From NCBI GenBank assembly GCA_964569795.1, contig CAZMVB010000005.1:120809-184808 (forward strand): a stretch of DNA of 64,000 nucleotides, written 5' to 3'. The first letter of the stretch is position 1. Every line of letters begins with the position of its first letter. The DNA is from JAHJDS01 sp964569795 (GTDB taxonomy: Bacteria > Desulfobacterota > Desulfarculia > Desulfarculales > JAHJDS01). Position numbers and translations under genes: made by a program. The notes under the pieces were generated by a model. It saw nothing but the letters and a program-made list of their open reading frames with translations, searched no databases and was not told the origin of the DNA. Below, piece by piece: positions 30,475 through 39,518 of this stretch.

Positions 30475-31632
30475 ATGCAACGGATCATCAATCTGGATAA
30501 CGCCGCGGCCACGCCGATTCATCCCCAGGTCAAGGCGGAGATGATCGACTATCTGGAAAACGTTTACGCCAACCCTTCGAGCCAGCACCGCCTGGGGGAT
30601 CGGGCGGCCGAGGCCCTGGACAAGGCCCGGGAGCAGGTCGCGCTCCTGATCAACGCCGAGCCGCGGGAGATCGTCTTCGGCTCGGGCGGGACCGAGTCAA
30701 TCAATCACGCGGTCAAGGGCGTGGCCTTTGCCAAGCGCGACAAGGGCAAACATATCATCACCAGCAACATCGAGCACAACGCCGTCTTGCGGACCCTGCG
30801 GGCCCTGCGGCTGATGGACTGGCGGGTGACCTCGCTGGAGGTGGATCATCACGGCCGGCTCGATCCGGCGGCGGTCGAGAAGGCCATCACCGATGAGACC
30901 GTCCTGATCACGATCATGCACGCCAACAACGAGATCGGGACCATCGAACCCATCGCCGAGATCGGGGAGATCGCCGGCAAGATCGTGTTTCACTCCGACG
31001 CCGTGGCCTCGACCGGGATCATTCCGGTGGACGTGAAGGCCATGAACGTGGACCTGCTGTCCCTGTCGGCCAATCAGTTCTACGGGCCTTCGGGCGTGGG
31101 GGCGCTGTACGTCAAGCGGGGCACGGCCCTGTGGCCCCTGCTGGACGGCGGGGTCCAAGAGCAAAACAAGCGGGCCGGCACCCAGAACATGGTGGGCATC
31201 GTCGGCCTGGGGGCCGCGGCCGAGCTGGCCCGGGCTGAAATGAATCAGCGGGCCAAGCACACCCGGACCCTCAAGGAGAGAATGGCCGCGGGCCTTTCGG
31301 AACGGATCGACCACCTCATCTTCAACGGTCATCCCGAGCACAACCTGCCGCATCTGCTGTCGGTCTCGGTCGGGTTCATCGAGGGCGAATCGATGATGAT
31401 CATGCTCGACGAGGAGGGCGTGGCCGTGGCGACCCGGTCGGCCTGCGCCGCCGGGGCCCTGCAGGCCAGCCACGTGCTCCTGGGCATCGGGCTGGATTTC
31501 GCCGACGCCCAGGGGACCCTGGTGTTCACCTTCAGTCCGGACAATACCGCCGCCGACGTCGATTTCGTGGTAGAGAAGCTGCCGCCCATTGTCGAGCGGT
31601 TGAGGGAGATGAGTCCTCTATACAAAAAATAA
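30475..31632 (+). CDS. NifS/IscS-like protein lacking the PLP lysine
   Basis: A 385-residue class V aminotransferase fold of the cysteine desulfurase family. Conserved features include LDNAAATP, GGTESINHAV, IEHNAVLRTL with the ring-stacking His101, MHANNEIGTIEP, HSDAVAS, RAGTQN and the mobile-loop cysteine in ATRSACAAGAL (Cys324). The expected SAHK segment reads LSANQFYGPSG: the lysine that binds PLP is Gln201 and the preceding His is Asn200. Archaeoglobus fulgidus IscS also lacks this Lys, binds no PLP and still forms a complex with IscU, its Cys helping to hold the cluster. This protein probably acts likewise, using free sulfide, not cysteine, as the sulfur source. Confidence 0.9.
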   Translation: MQRIINLDNAAATPIHPQVKAEMIDYLENVYANPSSQHRLGDRAAEALDKAREQVALLINAEPREIVFGSGGTESINHAVKGVAFAKRDKGKHIITSNIEHNAVLRTLRALRLMDWRVTSLEVDHHGRLDPAAVEKAITDETVLITIMHANNEIGTIEPIAEIGEIAGKIVFHSDAVASTGIIPVDVKAMNVDLLSLSANQFYGPSGVGALYVKRGTALWPLLDGGVQEQNKRAGTQNMVGIVGLGAAAELARAEMNQRAKHTRTLKERMAAGLSERIDHLIFNGHPEHNLPHLLSVSVGFIEGESMMIMLDEEGVAVATRSACAAGALQASHVLLGIGLDFADAQGTLVFTFSPDNTAADVDFVVEKLPPIVERLREMSPLYKK

Positions 31633-31904
31633 TTGTTCTCAAACCTTGGCCTGAATCGGTGCGGAGTGAGTCATCGTAGTTGTCTCGTTGTAAAATATTC
31701 CTGACCCGCCCCAAGGCCGGCCTGAAACGCCCGAAGCCGTGTAACGGGCGTCCGCTATAAGGATCGCCCTCCGTCCAAATTGGGTATTGACTGCCCAGTT
31801 CCATCTATATAGAATGGTCAATCGTTTTTAAATGAAACAATTGGTTTAACTCCAGGATATAATTGATTGATTTCGCCAAGTGGCGATGAAGCGCGAGGCT
31901 GAAG
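31633..31904. other. Intergenic region before the PAS gene
   Basis: 272 bases, AT-rich at its right end. A perfect TATAAT (31858-31863) lies 42 bases before the GTG start of the PAS gene, but without a matching -35 box. No gene or terminator clearly recognised. Confidence 0.35.
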
Positions 31905-32570
31905 GTGACAGTTGAACTTGACACCGGGAACCAATCCCCTTCCGAGGCCGGGTGCGAGGACAAGTATCGGCTTTTGGCCGAGAACATCCAGGAGGTCATC
32001 TGGTCCCTGGACCTGGCCAGCCTCAAATTGACCTACATCAGTCCGTCCGTGGAAAAGAAATCGGGTTACACGGTCCAGGAACTGCTGGACATGCCGCTGG
32101 GGGAGCGCATGTCTGCCGAATCATTTCAGACGGTAATGAGGCTGTTTCAGGAAGAGATGGCCCTGGAAGCCACCGGCCGGGCCGCCCCGGACCGGACCCG
32201 GACCCTGGAACTGCTGGAATACACCAAGGACGGCCGGCCGGTCTGGGTCGAGACGACCATGTCGTTTCTGCGCGATGAGGGCGGCCGGGCCACGGGCGTG
32301 GTCGGCGTTTCCCGGGACATCACCGAGCGGAAGCAATTCGAGGAGGAGCGCGAGCGGCTGATCAGCGAGCTGGAGGCGGCCCTGGCCAAGGTCAAGACGT
32401 TGAAGGGCCTGGTGCCGATCTGTCCCTCTTGCAAGAAGATCCGCGACGACCACGGATTCTGGCACCAGGTCGAGATCTATATCCGGGATCATTCCGAGGC
32501 CGAGTTCAGCCATAACATCTGCCCCGAGTGCTTGGCCAAACTCTATCCCGAATACGCCAAGGGCAAGTAG
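31905..32570 (+). CDS. PAS-domain protein with C-terminal CxxC zinc-binding-like motif
   Basis: A 221-residue soluble protein, GTG start with GAGG upstream. One PAS domain (about 20-145: YRLLAENIQEVIWSLDLASL, SPSVEKKSGYTVQELL, then VGVSRDITERKQFEEER, a PAC-type end), a coiled coil (148-170), then a C-terminal segment LVPICPSCKKIRDDHGFWHQ with CPECLAKLYPEY, i.e. two C-x2-C pairs. This tail is common at the end of sensory proteins in deltaproteobacteria and usually follows PAS or receiver domains. No kinase or other output domain is present, so the tail may itself signal or bind metal. Confidence 0.85.
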   Translation: MTVELDTGNQSPSEAGCEDKYRLLAENIQEVIWSLDLASLKLTYISPSVEKKSGYTVQELLDMPLGERMSAESFQTVMRLFQEEMALEATGRAAPDRTRTLELLEYTKDGRPVWVETTMSFLRDEGGRATGVVGVSRDITERKQFEEERERLISELEAALAKVKTLKGLVPICPSCKKIRDDHGFWHQVEIYIRDHSEAEFSHNICPECLAKLYPEYAKGK

Positions 32571-32592
32571 CTCTCAAAATCGTATTTCGAAA

Positions 32593-34542
32593 TCACAGGG
32601 CGTCGATCTGATGGGCAGCTCGGGCGCCTTCGCTGGTGGCGTGCAGGATCTTGCCCGGGTTCAGGGCGTCGCCCACCAAAAAGACGTGGTCGTGTTTGCC
32701 CTCGAGCTTTAACGCCAGATCGTCACGGGGACGGACGCCCATGGCGTTGACGATGGTGTCCACCCCGGTCAGTTCGCGATGATACCGCTGGCCGTCGCGC
32801 TCCTCGAGAATGTACGAGATCCTGTCCGGATGAATCCGCCTGACCTTGCACCTAATCAGACGCCTGAGCTTGAGTTCCCTCAGCCGGCGCATCAGCAAAA
32901 AACGCCGGGCCGGGCCCAGGTCCAGGCCGATCTGCTGGCCCATCTCGATGACCGTCACTTTATGCCCCTGGTGCAGGAGCAGGTGGGCCGTCTCCAGGCC
33001 GATGTTGCCCCCGCCCAGGATGACCACCTTGTCGCCGACCCGAGCCTTATCGGCCAGGACGTCGTGGGCGGTGACCACGCTCGGGTTGTCCATGCCCGGC
33101 AGGTCAGGCACCAAAGGCACCGCGCCGGTGGCGATGACAATGGCCTCCGGGTTTTCACCCAAGATCGTGTCGGCGTCGGCCATGACCCCCAGGCGCAGCT
33201 CGATCCGGCTTCGATTGAGCGTTTCCTGATAAAAACGGATCACCCCGAAAAACTCGTCCTTGTCCGGCGGCCGGCCGGCCAGGTTGACCTGACCGCCGAT
33301 TTTTTCATCCGCCTCGAACAGGATGACCTGGTGGCCCATCAAATCCAGGACCCGGGCCGCCTCCAGGCCGGCCGGACCGGCCCCGACCACGACCACCTTT
33401 TTGGATTTTTCGCTCTGGCGGACGGCCAGCTGAGATTCGTGTCCGGCCTCGGGATTGTAGAGGCAGGTCACCGGGCGCTCGGCAAAGAAGTAGTCGATGC
33501 AGCCCTGGTTGCAGCCGATGCAGGGGCGAATGGCCCGCCAGTCCGAGGCCCGGGCCTTGGCGGTCCAGGCCGCATCGGCCAGCATGGCCCGGCCGCAGGC
33601 GATCAGGTCGGCCTGACCCCGCTTCAGGGCAAGTTCGGCCTGGGCCGGGGTGGTGATCCGGCCGACGCCGATGACCGGGACGTCCACCGCCGCCTTGACC
33701 GCCTGGGCCAGGGCCAGGTGGGTGCCGTGGGCCACGGGCAGGGGCGGAATCAAGAGGTGCGGCGTCTCGAACACGCCGCCGGTGACGTTCAGGACGTCCA
33801 CCCCGGCCTCGGCCAGCAATTTCGCCAGGGCGGGCGTGTCCTCGGGTCCCAGGCCGCCGCTGACATAGTCATTGGCGTTGAATCGAAACGACAGAATTTT
33901 GTCCTGAAAGTCGTGCTTGATCCGCCGGACGATTTCCAGCGGAAAGCGCATCCGCTTTTCCGGGCTGCCGCCGTAGGCGTCGGTCCGCTGGTTGCAGTAG
34001 GGAGAGATGAACTGGTGGACCAGGTATTCGTGGGCGCCGTGGATCTCGACCCCGTCAAAGCCGGCCTCCACGGCCCGATCCGCGGCCCGGCCGAATGCCT
34101 CGACCATCAGTTCGATCTGGTCCAGGGTCATCTCGACCGGCGTCATCCGGCCGACCGGGCCCCGGACGGGCGACGGCCCCAGGGGCGTCCGGCCCGAGAC
34201 CCGCAAATCGGTGTTGCGCCCGCCGTGAAAGAGCTGCAGGATCACCGCCGCGCCCTCTTGGCGAACGGCCGCGGCCAGTTTGGCGAAACCGTCGATCAGG
34301 TCGTCGCGGGACAGATCGAGCATCAGGGGATAGGCCCGGCCCGAGGGGTGGACGGCCGTTCCCTCGACCACGATCAGGCCCGGCCCATCGGCCGCCCGGG
34401 CGGCATAGTAGTCGATCAGCCGGTCGGTGACCTCGCCCTGACGGCTGGCCAGGTTGGTCCCCATGGGCGACATGACGATCCGGTTGCGCAGTTCGAGCCG
34501 GCCCAGCCCGAACGGTGAAAACAGGTGCTGATAGACGCTCAC
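32593..34542 (-). CDS. NADH:flavin oxidoreductase / 2,4-dienoyl-CoA reductase-like (OYE + Fe-S + FAD)
   Basis: About 649 residues. The GTG at 34542 has GGGGAAGG well placed. The N-terminal old-yellow-enzyme barrel binds FMN (NRIVMSPMGTN, HGGR, EIHGAHEYLVHQFISPYCNQ). The Fe-S motif CIGCNQGCIDYF...TCLYNP follows at about 345-370, then a Rossmann FAD/NADH module with VVVVGAGPAGLEAARVL and VVILGGGNIGLETAHLL. The same layout is seen in FadH, trimethylamine dehydrogenase and enoate reductases. It should reduce an unsaturated acyl-CoA, enone or similar double bond with NAD(P)H. It stands alone, so the substrate remains open. Confidence 0.92.
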   Translation of the reverse strand: MSVYQHLFSPFGLGRLELRNRIVMSPMGTNLASRQGEVTDRLIDYYAARAADGPGLIVVEGTAVHPSGRAYPLMLDLSRDDLIDGFAKLAAAVRQEGAAVILQLFHGGRNTDLRVSGRTPLGPSPVRGPVGRMTPVEMTLDQIELMVEAFGRAADRAVEAGFDGVEIHGAHEYLVHQFISPYCNQRTDAYGGSPEKRMRFPLEIVRRIKHDFQDKILSFRFNANDYVSGGLGPEDTPALAKLLAEAGVDVLNVTGGVFETPHLLIPPLPVAHGTHLALAQAVKAAVDVPVIGVGRITTPAQAELALKRGQADLIACGRAMLADAAWTAKARASDWRAIRPCIGCNQGCIDYFFAERPVTCLYNPEAGHESQLAVRQSEKSKKVVVVGAGPAGLEAARVLDLMGHQVILFEADEKIGGQVNLAGRPPDKDEFFGVIRFYQETLNRSRIELRLGVMADADTILGENPEAIVIATGAVPLVPDLPGMDNPSVVTAHDVLADKARVGDKVVILGGGNIGLETAHLLLHQGHKVTVIEMGQQIGLDLGPARRFLLMRRLRELKLRRLIRCKVRRIHPDRISYILEERDGQRYHRELTGVDTIVNAMGVRPRDDLALKLEGKHDHVFLVGDALNPGKILHATSEGARAAHQIDAL

Positions 34543-34649
34543 GACCACCTTCCCCGAAAGAATACTTTATTAACTTGTCTGGAAATAACCCCGGGGTCAA
34601 GTCCTTGTTCCAGGAATTACTTGGGGGGTCGCCGCCCGGCCAGCCAAAT

Positions 34650-35651
34650 TCAGCCGGAAACGGCCCAGACGTGGCCGTGCGACCCGCCCTTCTGGGCGAC
34701 GCCGATCGCCCCCTTGTCCAGGTAGAGGGCCATGGCCCAGTCCGGCTCGAACGAACTGGTGGTCGAGGACCAGTACACGTCCCGCGGGTTTCTGAAGGGA
34801 TGCCCCACGGGCAAGGCCGGCGAGTGCCGGGAGGCATCGACCAGGGATTCCAGCTCGTTGATCGTGGGCAGCCGCCAGTCAACGCGACCCGAGGTCTCAT
34901 TCAGGCGGCGGACCGCCTCCAGGGCGGCGGCCCAGTCCACTGGCCCGTCCGCCAGATCGGCCTCCCGGGTCCAGGTGAGCCGGGTCAGCTCGTCCCTGAT
35001 GCCGACCCCATGCTCGATGAATCTGGGCCGGGGCCAGGCGACGCCCAGGCGCAGTTCGCCGTCCTGACCCGTGCCCTGGGGGCCTACCGGCCGGCCGGCG
35101 TCATCAAAACAGGTTGTCTGCCCGGTCTGGGGAAGGACCAGGCTGCCCGGACCCCGGACCGGCCAGACCAGGTAGGACATATCCTTTTTCCCGAAAAACA
35201 TCCGGCCGCCTTCCAGATGCACGTACCAGGCATAGGCTGGATTTCCGGCCCAACTGGTGCTGGTCCAGTGCCAGCCCAGGAAGACATTTTGGAAGGGATG
35301 GCCCGCGGGCAGGGCCGGATTTTTATCGGCAAAACTGAGGAGGCTGGTCAGTTCCCGGCTGTTGGGCAGCCGCCAGTCGCGGCCGTCGAGATATCCCGTC
35401 TGGTTCAGGTCATGGACATGGGTCAGGGCCTCGGACCAGGTCAGCGGCAACCCGGCCGGGTTGCCGTCCCCTGACCAGACAAGTCCGGTCAGCCGATCCT
35501 TCACGACCTCGCCCTGGATCTCGAACCGGGGTTCGGGCCAGGGCAGGCCCGTTTTGAACTCGGCGTCCTGACCGCTCCCGGCGCAGGGGATCACCTCTCC
35601 CTCGACCGAGTAGCATTGACCCTGGCCCGTACCCAGACAGAAGCGGCCCAT
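34650..35651 (-). CDS. Protein with two DUF1566 repeats
   Basis: A 333-residue cytoplasmic protein with no signal peptide. It contains two copies of a DUF1566 (Lcl C-terminal-like) module: residues about 50-165 (VKDRLTGLVWSGDGN, DWRLPNSREL, HWTSTSWAGNPAYAWYVHLE) and about 210-330 (IRDELTRLTWTREADL, DWRLPTINELESLVD, YWSSTTSSFEPDWAMAL). Such modules share the W-RLP-x-x-x-EL and YWSSTT motifs; many are exported adhesion-like proteins, but the function is undefined. The ATG at 35651 has GGAGG 14 bases upstream, so the start is slightly uncertain. Confidence 0.82.
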   Translation of the reverse strand: MGRFCLGTGQGQCYSVEGEVIPCAGSGQDAEFKTGLPWPEPRFEIQGEVVKDRLTGLVWSGDGNPAGLPLTWSEALTHVHDLNQTGYLDGRDWRLPNSRELTSLLSFADKNPALPAGHPFQNVFLGWHWTSTSWAGNPAYAWYVHLEGGRMFFGKKDMSYLVWPVRGPGSLVLPQTGQTTCFDDAGRPVGPQGTGQDGELRLGVAWPRPRFIEHGVGIRDELTRLTWTREADLADGPVDWAAALEAVRRLNETSGRVDWRLPTINELESLVDASRHSPALPVGHPFRNPRDVYWSSTTSSFEPDWAMALYLDKGAIGVAQKGGSHGHVWAVSG

Positions 35652-35707
35652 CGGTCAATCCCTGGCCTCCTGTTTGATCAGGCGCGGCCGGTCATCCCGG
35701 GACATGC

Positions 35708-36472
35708 TCACCGGGCCTCGGGCAGAAATTGAAAAAGCACGAAAATCTCCTGATTGCCCTTGGGACCCTTGATCACGGCGTCCGCCCTGCCCTCCTCGAC
35801 CAGGCCGAGGGACCGGGCCAAGGCGGCCACCTCGTCCACGGCCGCCCGGCGAACGGCCTCATCCCGGACCACCCCGCCCTTGCTCACTTTTTCCGGCCCG
35901 GCCTCGAACTGGGGCTTGATCAGGGCCAGCACCCGGGCCCCGGGTTTGAGCAGTTCCAGCAGCGGGGGCAGTATTTTTTTTAAAGAGATGAAGGACACGT
36001 CCACCGTGGCCAGATCGAATCTATCCGTAAAATCGGCCGGCGCGGCGTGGCGGAAGTTGTATCGTTCGAGGGCGACCACCCGGGTGTCTTGGCGTAGCTT
36101 CCAGTCGAGCTGGCCCCGGCCCACGTCCACGGCCCAGACCCGGGCCGCGCCGCGCTGGAGCAGGCAGTCGGTGAACCCGCCGGTCGAGGCCCCCACGTCC
36201 AGGCAGACCAGGCCGACTACATTCAGCCCGAAATGATCCAGGGCCCCGGCCAGCTTGACGCCGCCGCGACTTACGTAGGGATGATCGGGTTCCTTGAGTT
36301 CGATCCGGGCATCGACCGGGACCAATGAGCCCGGCTTGGGACGGTCAATCCCCTCGACCAGGACCTGCCCCGCCAGGATCAAGGCCTGGGCCCGGGTCCG
36401 GGACGGAGCCAGGCCCCTTGTCTCCAGCAGCTTATCGAGCCGCTCTTTGGCTGAAGGCGGGGGTGTGGACAC
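35708..36472 (-). CDS. tlyA: TlyA-family 16S/23S rRNA (cytidine-2'-O)-methyltransferase
   Basis: A 254-residue S4-domain/FtsJ-type methyltransferase. Residues 8-60 are the S4 RNA-binding domain (RLDKLLETRGLAPSRTRAQALI). The methylase core has CLDVGASTGGFTDCLLQRGA, the SAM site, then VDVSFISLKKILPPLLELL and ALIKPQFEAGP with the catalytic Lys of the FtsJ tetrad; RGGVKLAGALDHF precedes the core. TlyA methylates cytidines in 16S and 23S rRNA. Its GTG start lies 41 bases inside the end of dxs, so it is the last gene of the xse-isp-dxs operon. Confidence 0.93.
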   Translation of the reverse strand: MSTPPPSAKERLDKLLETRGLAPSRTRAQALILAGQVLVEGIDRPKPGSLVPVDARIELKEPDHPYVSRGGVKLAGALDHFGLNVVGLVCLDVGASTGGFTDCLLQRGAARVWAVDVGRGQLDWKLRQDTRVVALERYNFRHAAPADFTDRFDLATVDVSFISLKKILPPLLELLKPGARVLALIKPQFEAGPEKVSKGGVVRDEAVRRAAVDEVAALARSLGLVEEGRADAVIKGPKGNQEIFVLFQFLPEAR

Positions 36473-38363
36473 CGGACACGATTTCCAGGGTGGCCTTGAC
36501 TATCCCGGCTTGATCCAGGCCAAAGGCGGCCCGCATCTCGGGCTGGGTGCCGTGGGGCACGAACACGTCCGGGATGCCCAGCCGCTTGAGGGAGACGTGG
36601 CCCAGACCCCGGTCGGTCAACATTGCGGCCACGGACGAGCCGAACCCGCCGTGGATGACGTTCTCCTCGACGGTGACGATCCGTCCTGTCCGCTCGGCCA
36701 AGTCCGTGATGAGATCGGCGTCCAGGGGCTTGATGAACCGGGCGTTGATCACGGCCGCGTCGATGCCCTGCCGGGCCAGCTGGGCGGCGGCCTCGGCGGC
36801 CGGCTCGACCATGGCCCCCACGGCGATCAGGGCCGCCTCACCTCCCTCCCGCAACACCTCTCCCCGGCCGACGGGCAGTTCCCGGAATTCCTGGCCGAGT
36901 TGGACGCCCAGGCCGTATCCCCGGGGATACCGGAAGGCAAAGGGGTGGTCCTGGTTGAGGCCGGTGTACAGGAGGTGGCGCAGCTCTTCCTCGTCCTTGG
37001 GGGCGCAGACGATCATCCGGGGCAGGGCCCGCAAATAACTCAGGTCGAACAGTCCCTGGTGGGTCGAGCCGTCCTGGCCGACGATGCCCCCCCGATCCAG
37101 GGCGAAGACCACCGGCAGGTCCTGATGGCAGACGTCGTGGAGGATCTGATCAAAGGCCCGCTGCAGGAAGGTGGAATAGATCGCCACCACCGGCCGGAAA
37201 CCCTCGACGGCCAGCCCGGCGGCCACGACCACGGCGTGCTGCTCGGCGATGCCCACGTCCATGAAGCGGTCGGGGAATTTTTCGGCAAACTCGATCAGCC
37301 CGGTCCCCTCGGGCATGGCCGCGGTAATGGCGATGATCCGCTGGTTGTCCTCGGCCAGACGGCACATGGCGTGGCCGAAGACGTGGGTGTAGCTGGGGGC
37401 GTGGGGCCCTTTCTTGTAGGGCGAGCCCGAGTTGACGTCGAACTTGCCCACGCCGTGGTAGTGGGCCGGGTCGGCCTCGGCCGGGGCAAAGCCCTTGCCT
37501 TTCTGGGTCACCACGTGGATCAGGATCGGTCCGGACAGGTCCCGGACGTTCTCGAAGGTGGTGATCAGGCGGTCCAGGCGGTGGCCGTCCACCGGTCCGA
37601 GGTAGTTGAACTTGAAGGCCTCGAAGAGCATGCCCGGGGTGACAAAACTCTTCCAGGACTCCTCGCTCTTGCGGGCCAGGTTCACCACGGACTCGCCGAT
37701 GCCGGGGATGGATTTCAGGAGCTTCTCGATCTCCTTGCGCAGCCGCTGGTAGAACCGGCTCGAGAGCTGACGGGACAGGATCGAGGACAAGGCGCCCACG
37801 TTTCTGGAAATGGACATCTTGTTGTCGTTCAGGACGACGATCAGGTCCTCGTCCAGGTCGCCGGCCTGATTCAGCCCCTCGAAGGCCAGCCCGCCGGTCA
37901 GGGAGCCGTCTCCGATGACGGCGATGACCCGGCCGGGTTCTTTTTTGAGGCGCTTGGCCACGGCCATGCCCAGGGCGGCCGAGATCGAGGTCGAGGAGTG
38001 CCCGGTGTCATAGGTGTCGTACACGCTCTCGCTGCGCCGGGGAAATCCGGACAGCCCGCCCTGCTGCCGCAGGGAATCGAACCGGTCATACCGGCCGGTG
38101 ATCAGCTTGTGGGCATAGGTCTGATGGCCCACGTCCCAGACGATCCGGTCCTGGGGGGCGTCAAAGACCTTGTGCAGGGCCAGGGTCAACTCGACCACAC
38201 CCAGGGACGGGGCCAGGTGGCCGCCGGTCCGGGACACGGTGTCAATGATCTTGGCCCGGATCTGTTCGGCCAGGTCCTCGAGATCGGCCAGGTCCAGGCC
38301 CTTGAGATCGGCCGGCGACTTGATGTCGGCCAGGTTGACTTTCGGTTTGTCGATTTCGTCCAT
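36432..38363 (-). CDS. dxs: 1-deoxy-D-xylulose-5-phosphate synthase
   Basis: A 643-residue thiamine-diphosphate enzyme of normal length. Motifs: HLAPSLGVVELTLALHKVFD, DVGHQTYAHKLITGRYDRFD, the ThDP signature IGDGSLTGGLAFEGLN, and in the second half GRPVVAIYSTFLQRAFDQIL-type sequence with DRGGIVGQDGSTHQGLFDLS. It condenses pyruvate and glyceraldehyde 3-phosphate in the first step of the MEP isoprenoid pathway. Its start overlaps the ispA stop (TGATG), and tlyA overlaps its end, so these genes are translationally coupled. Confidence 0.97.
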   Translation of the reverse strand: MDEIDKPKVNLADIKSPADLKGLDLADLEDLAEQIRAKIIDTVSRTGGHLAPSLGVVELTLALHKVFDAPQDRIVWDVGHQTYAHKLITGRYDRFDSLRQQGGLSGFPRRSESVYDTYDTGHSSTSISAALGMAVAKRLKKEPGRVIAVIGDGSLTGGLAFEGLNQAGDLDEDLIVVLNDNKMSISRNVGALSSILSRQLSSRFYQRLRKEIEKLLKSIPGIGESVVNLARKSEESWKSFVTPGMLFEAFKFNYLGPVDGHRLDRLITTFENVRDLSGPILIHVVTQKGKGFAPAEADPAHYHGVGKFDVNSGSPYKKGPHAPSYTHVFGHAMCRLAEDNQRIIAITAAMPEGTGLIEFAEKFPDRFMDVGIAEQHAVVVAAGLAVEGFRPVVAIYSTFLQRAFDQILHDVCHQDLPVVFALDRGGIVGQDGSTHQGLFDLSYLRALPRMIVCAPKDEEELRHLLYTGLNQDHPFAFRYPRGYGLGVQLGQEFRELPVGRGEVLREGGEAALIAVGAMVEPAAEAAAQLARQGIDAAVINARFIKPLDADLITDLAERTGRIVTVEENVIHGGFGSSVAAMLTDRGLGHVSLKRLGIPDVFVPHGTQPEMRAAFGLDQAGIVKATLEIVSGVHTPAFSQRAAR

Positions 38364-39268
38364 CAGACTTTTCTTTCCACGATGTAACGGGCCAGGGCGG
38401 CCAGGGGTTCGGCCGGCCCGCCCCAGGGCTCGATCAGGGCCGCGGCCCGCCCGGCCAGTTCCCGGGCCCGCCTTCGGGCGGTCTCGAGACCGACCAGGGC
38501 CGGATAGGTGGCCTTGCCCCGGGCCGCGTCCGAGCCGACGGCCTTTCCCAAGGAGGCGGCGTCGCCCTCGACGTTCAACAGGTCGTCCTGGATCTGAAAG
38601 GCCAGGCCGATCTGGCGGCCGTAGTCGAGCAGGGTCTGGATCCGGTCCTCGTCGCCTTGGCCCAGGATCGCCCCGGCCCCGACCGCGGCGGTGATCATCG
38701 CCCCGGTCTTGGCGCCGTGGATGAACTCGACCGTGGCCAGGTCCACCTCGACCCCGGCCGCGGCCACGTCCACGTCCTGGCCGCCGACCATGCCCCTGAC
38801 GCCGGCCGCCTGAAAGATCAGGTGCGCCGCCCGGAGCAGCCGGTCCGGACTGAACCGACCGCTAAAGTCGGGATTCAAGCACAAGACGGCCGCCTCGGTC
38901 AAGAGGGCGTCCCCGGCCAGGAGGGCCCGGGCCTGACCGAACTTGACGTGGCAGGTCGGCTGGCCCCGCCGGAGATCGTCGTCGTCCAGGGCGGGCAGAT
39001 CGTCGTGGATCAGGGAGTAGGTGTGGATGAACTCCAGGGCGCAGGCCACTGGCAGCAGGGATTCGAGATCGATCGGACCGCTCGGGGCCACGGCCTCGGC
39101 CCCGGCCAGGCAGAGGATCGGCCGGAGGCGCTTGCCCCCGGCGAACAGGCTGTGGGCCATGGCCATAACCAGGGGCCTGACCATCCCCTCGGCCGGCGCC
39201 AGGAACCGCGGCAGGGCGGCCTCGATCAGGGACCGGCGTTCCTCGAGGTATGCGGTCAGGTCGAACAA
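38363..39268 (-). CDS. ispA: Polyprenyl diphosphate synthase (farnesyl/geranylgeranyl)
   Basis: A 301-residue short-chain prenyltransferase. The first aspartate-rich motif is HDDLPALDDDDLRRG and the second QIQDDLLNVEGD, where the third Asp of DDxxD is Asn, a substitution also seen in GGPP synthases such as the human enzyme. The GGKRLRPILCLA segment and the basic GKATYPALVG segment are present. It joins IPP to allylic diphosphates, giving FPP or GGPP. It sits between xseB (one base apart) and dxs (overlapping), so isoprenoid chain synthesis is co-transcribed with DOXP synthesis. Confidence 0.94.
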   Translation of the reverse strand: MFDLTAYLEERRSLIEAALPRFLAPAEGMVRPLVMAMAHSLFAGGKRLRPILCLAGAEAVAPSGPIDLESLLPVACALEFIHTYSLIHDDLPALDDDDLRRGQPTCHVKFGQARALLAGDALLTEAAVLCLNPDFSGRFSPDRLLRAAHLIFQAAGVRGMVGGQDVDVAAAGVEVDLATVEFIHGAKTGAMITAAVGAGAILGQGDEDRIQTLLDYGRQIGLAFQIQDDLLNVEGDAASLGKAVGSDAARGKATYPALVGLETARRRARELAGRAAALIEPWGGPAEPLAALARYIVERKV

Positions 39269-39269
39269 G

Positions 39270-39515
39270 TCAGGCTTCGTCCTCGTCGGCCTCGGTCCAC
39301 GGCTCGGCCCGGACCTGTCCGTTTTCCTTTTTGAGGAGAAGCTCGACCTTGGCCTCGGCCTGGCTCAGGGTCTTATCCAGTTCCCGGGCCAGCTTCATCC
39401 CCTCCTCGAAGGCCTCCAGGGACTTCTCCAGGGGCATTTCGCCGGATTCGAGTCGGGCGGTGAGGCCCTCCAGTTTCTTGAGCATCTGCTCGAAGGTCGG
39501 CTTCTTGTCGGCCAT
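39270..39515 (-). CDS. xseB: Exonuclease VII small subunit
   Basis: An 81-residue helical protein with the XseB pattern FEQMLKKLEGLTARLESGEM followed by PLEKSLEAFEEGMKLARELD and the LSQAEAKVELLL ending, plus an acidic C-terminal tail. It combines with XseA to form the single-strand-specific exonuclease VII. It starts 3 bases after the xseA stop and ends one base before the ispA start, the order found in many bacteria. Confidence 0.95.
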   Translation of the reverse strand: MADKKPTFEQMLKKLEGLTARLESGEMPLEKSLEAFEEGMKLARELDKTLSQAEAKVELLLKKENGQVRAEPWTEADEDEA

Positions 39516-39518
39516 GAT

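Noticed and set aside
32779..34518. 579-codon plus-strand frame opposite the OYE-family gene
   Set aside because: Antisense shadow with no conserved motif.
36294..38387. 697-codon plus-strand frame opposite dxs
   Set aside because: Antisense shadow; dxs has full-length conserved motifs.
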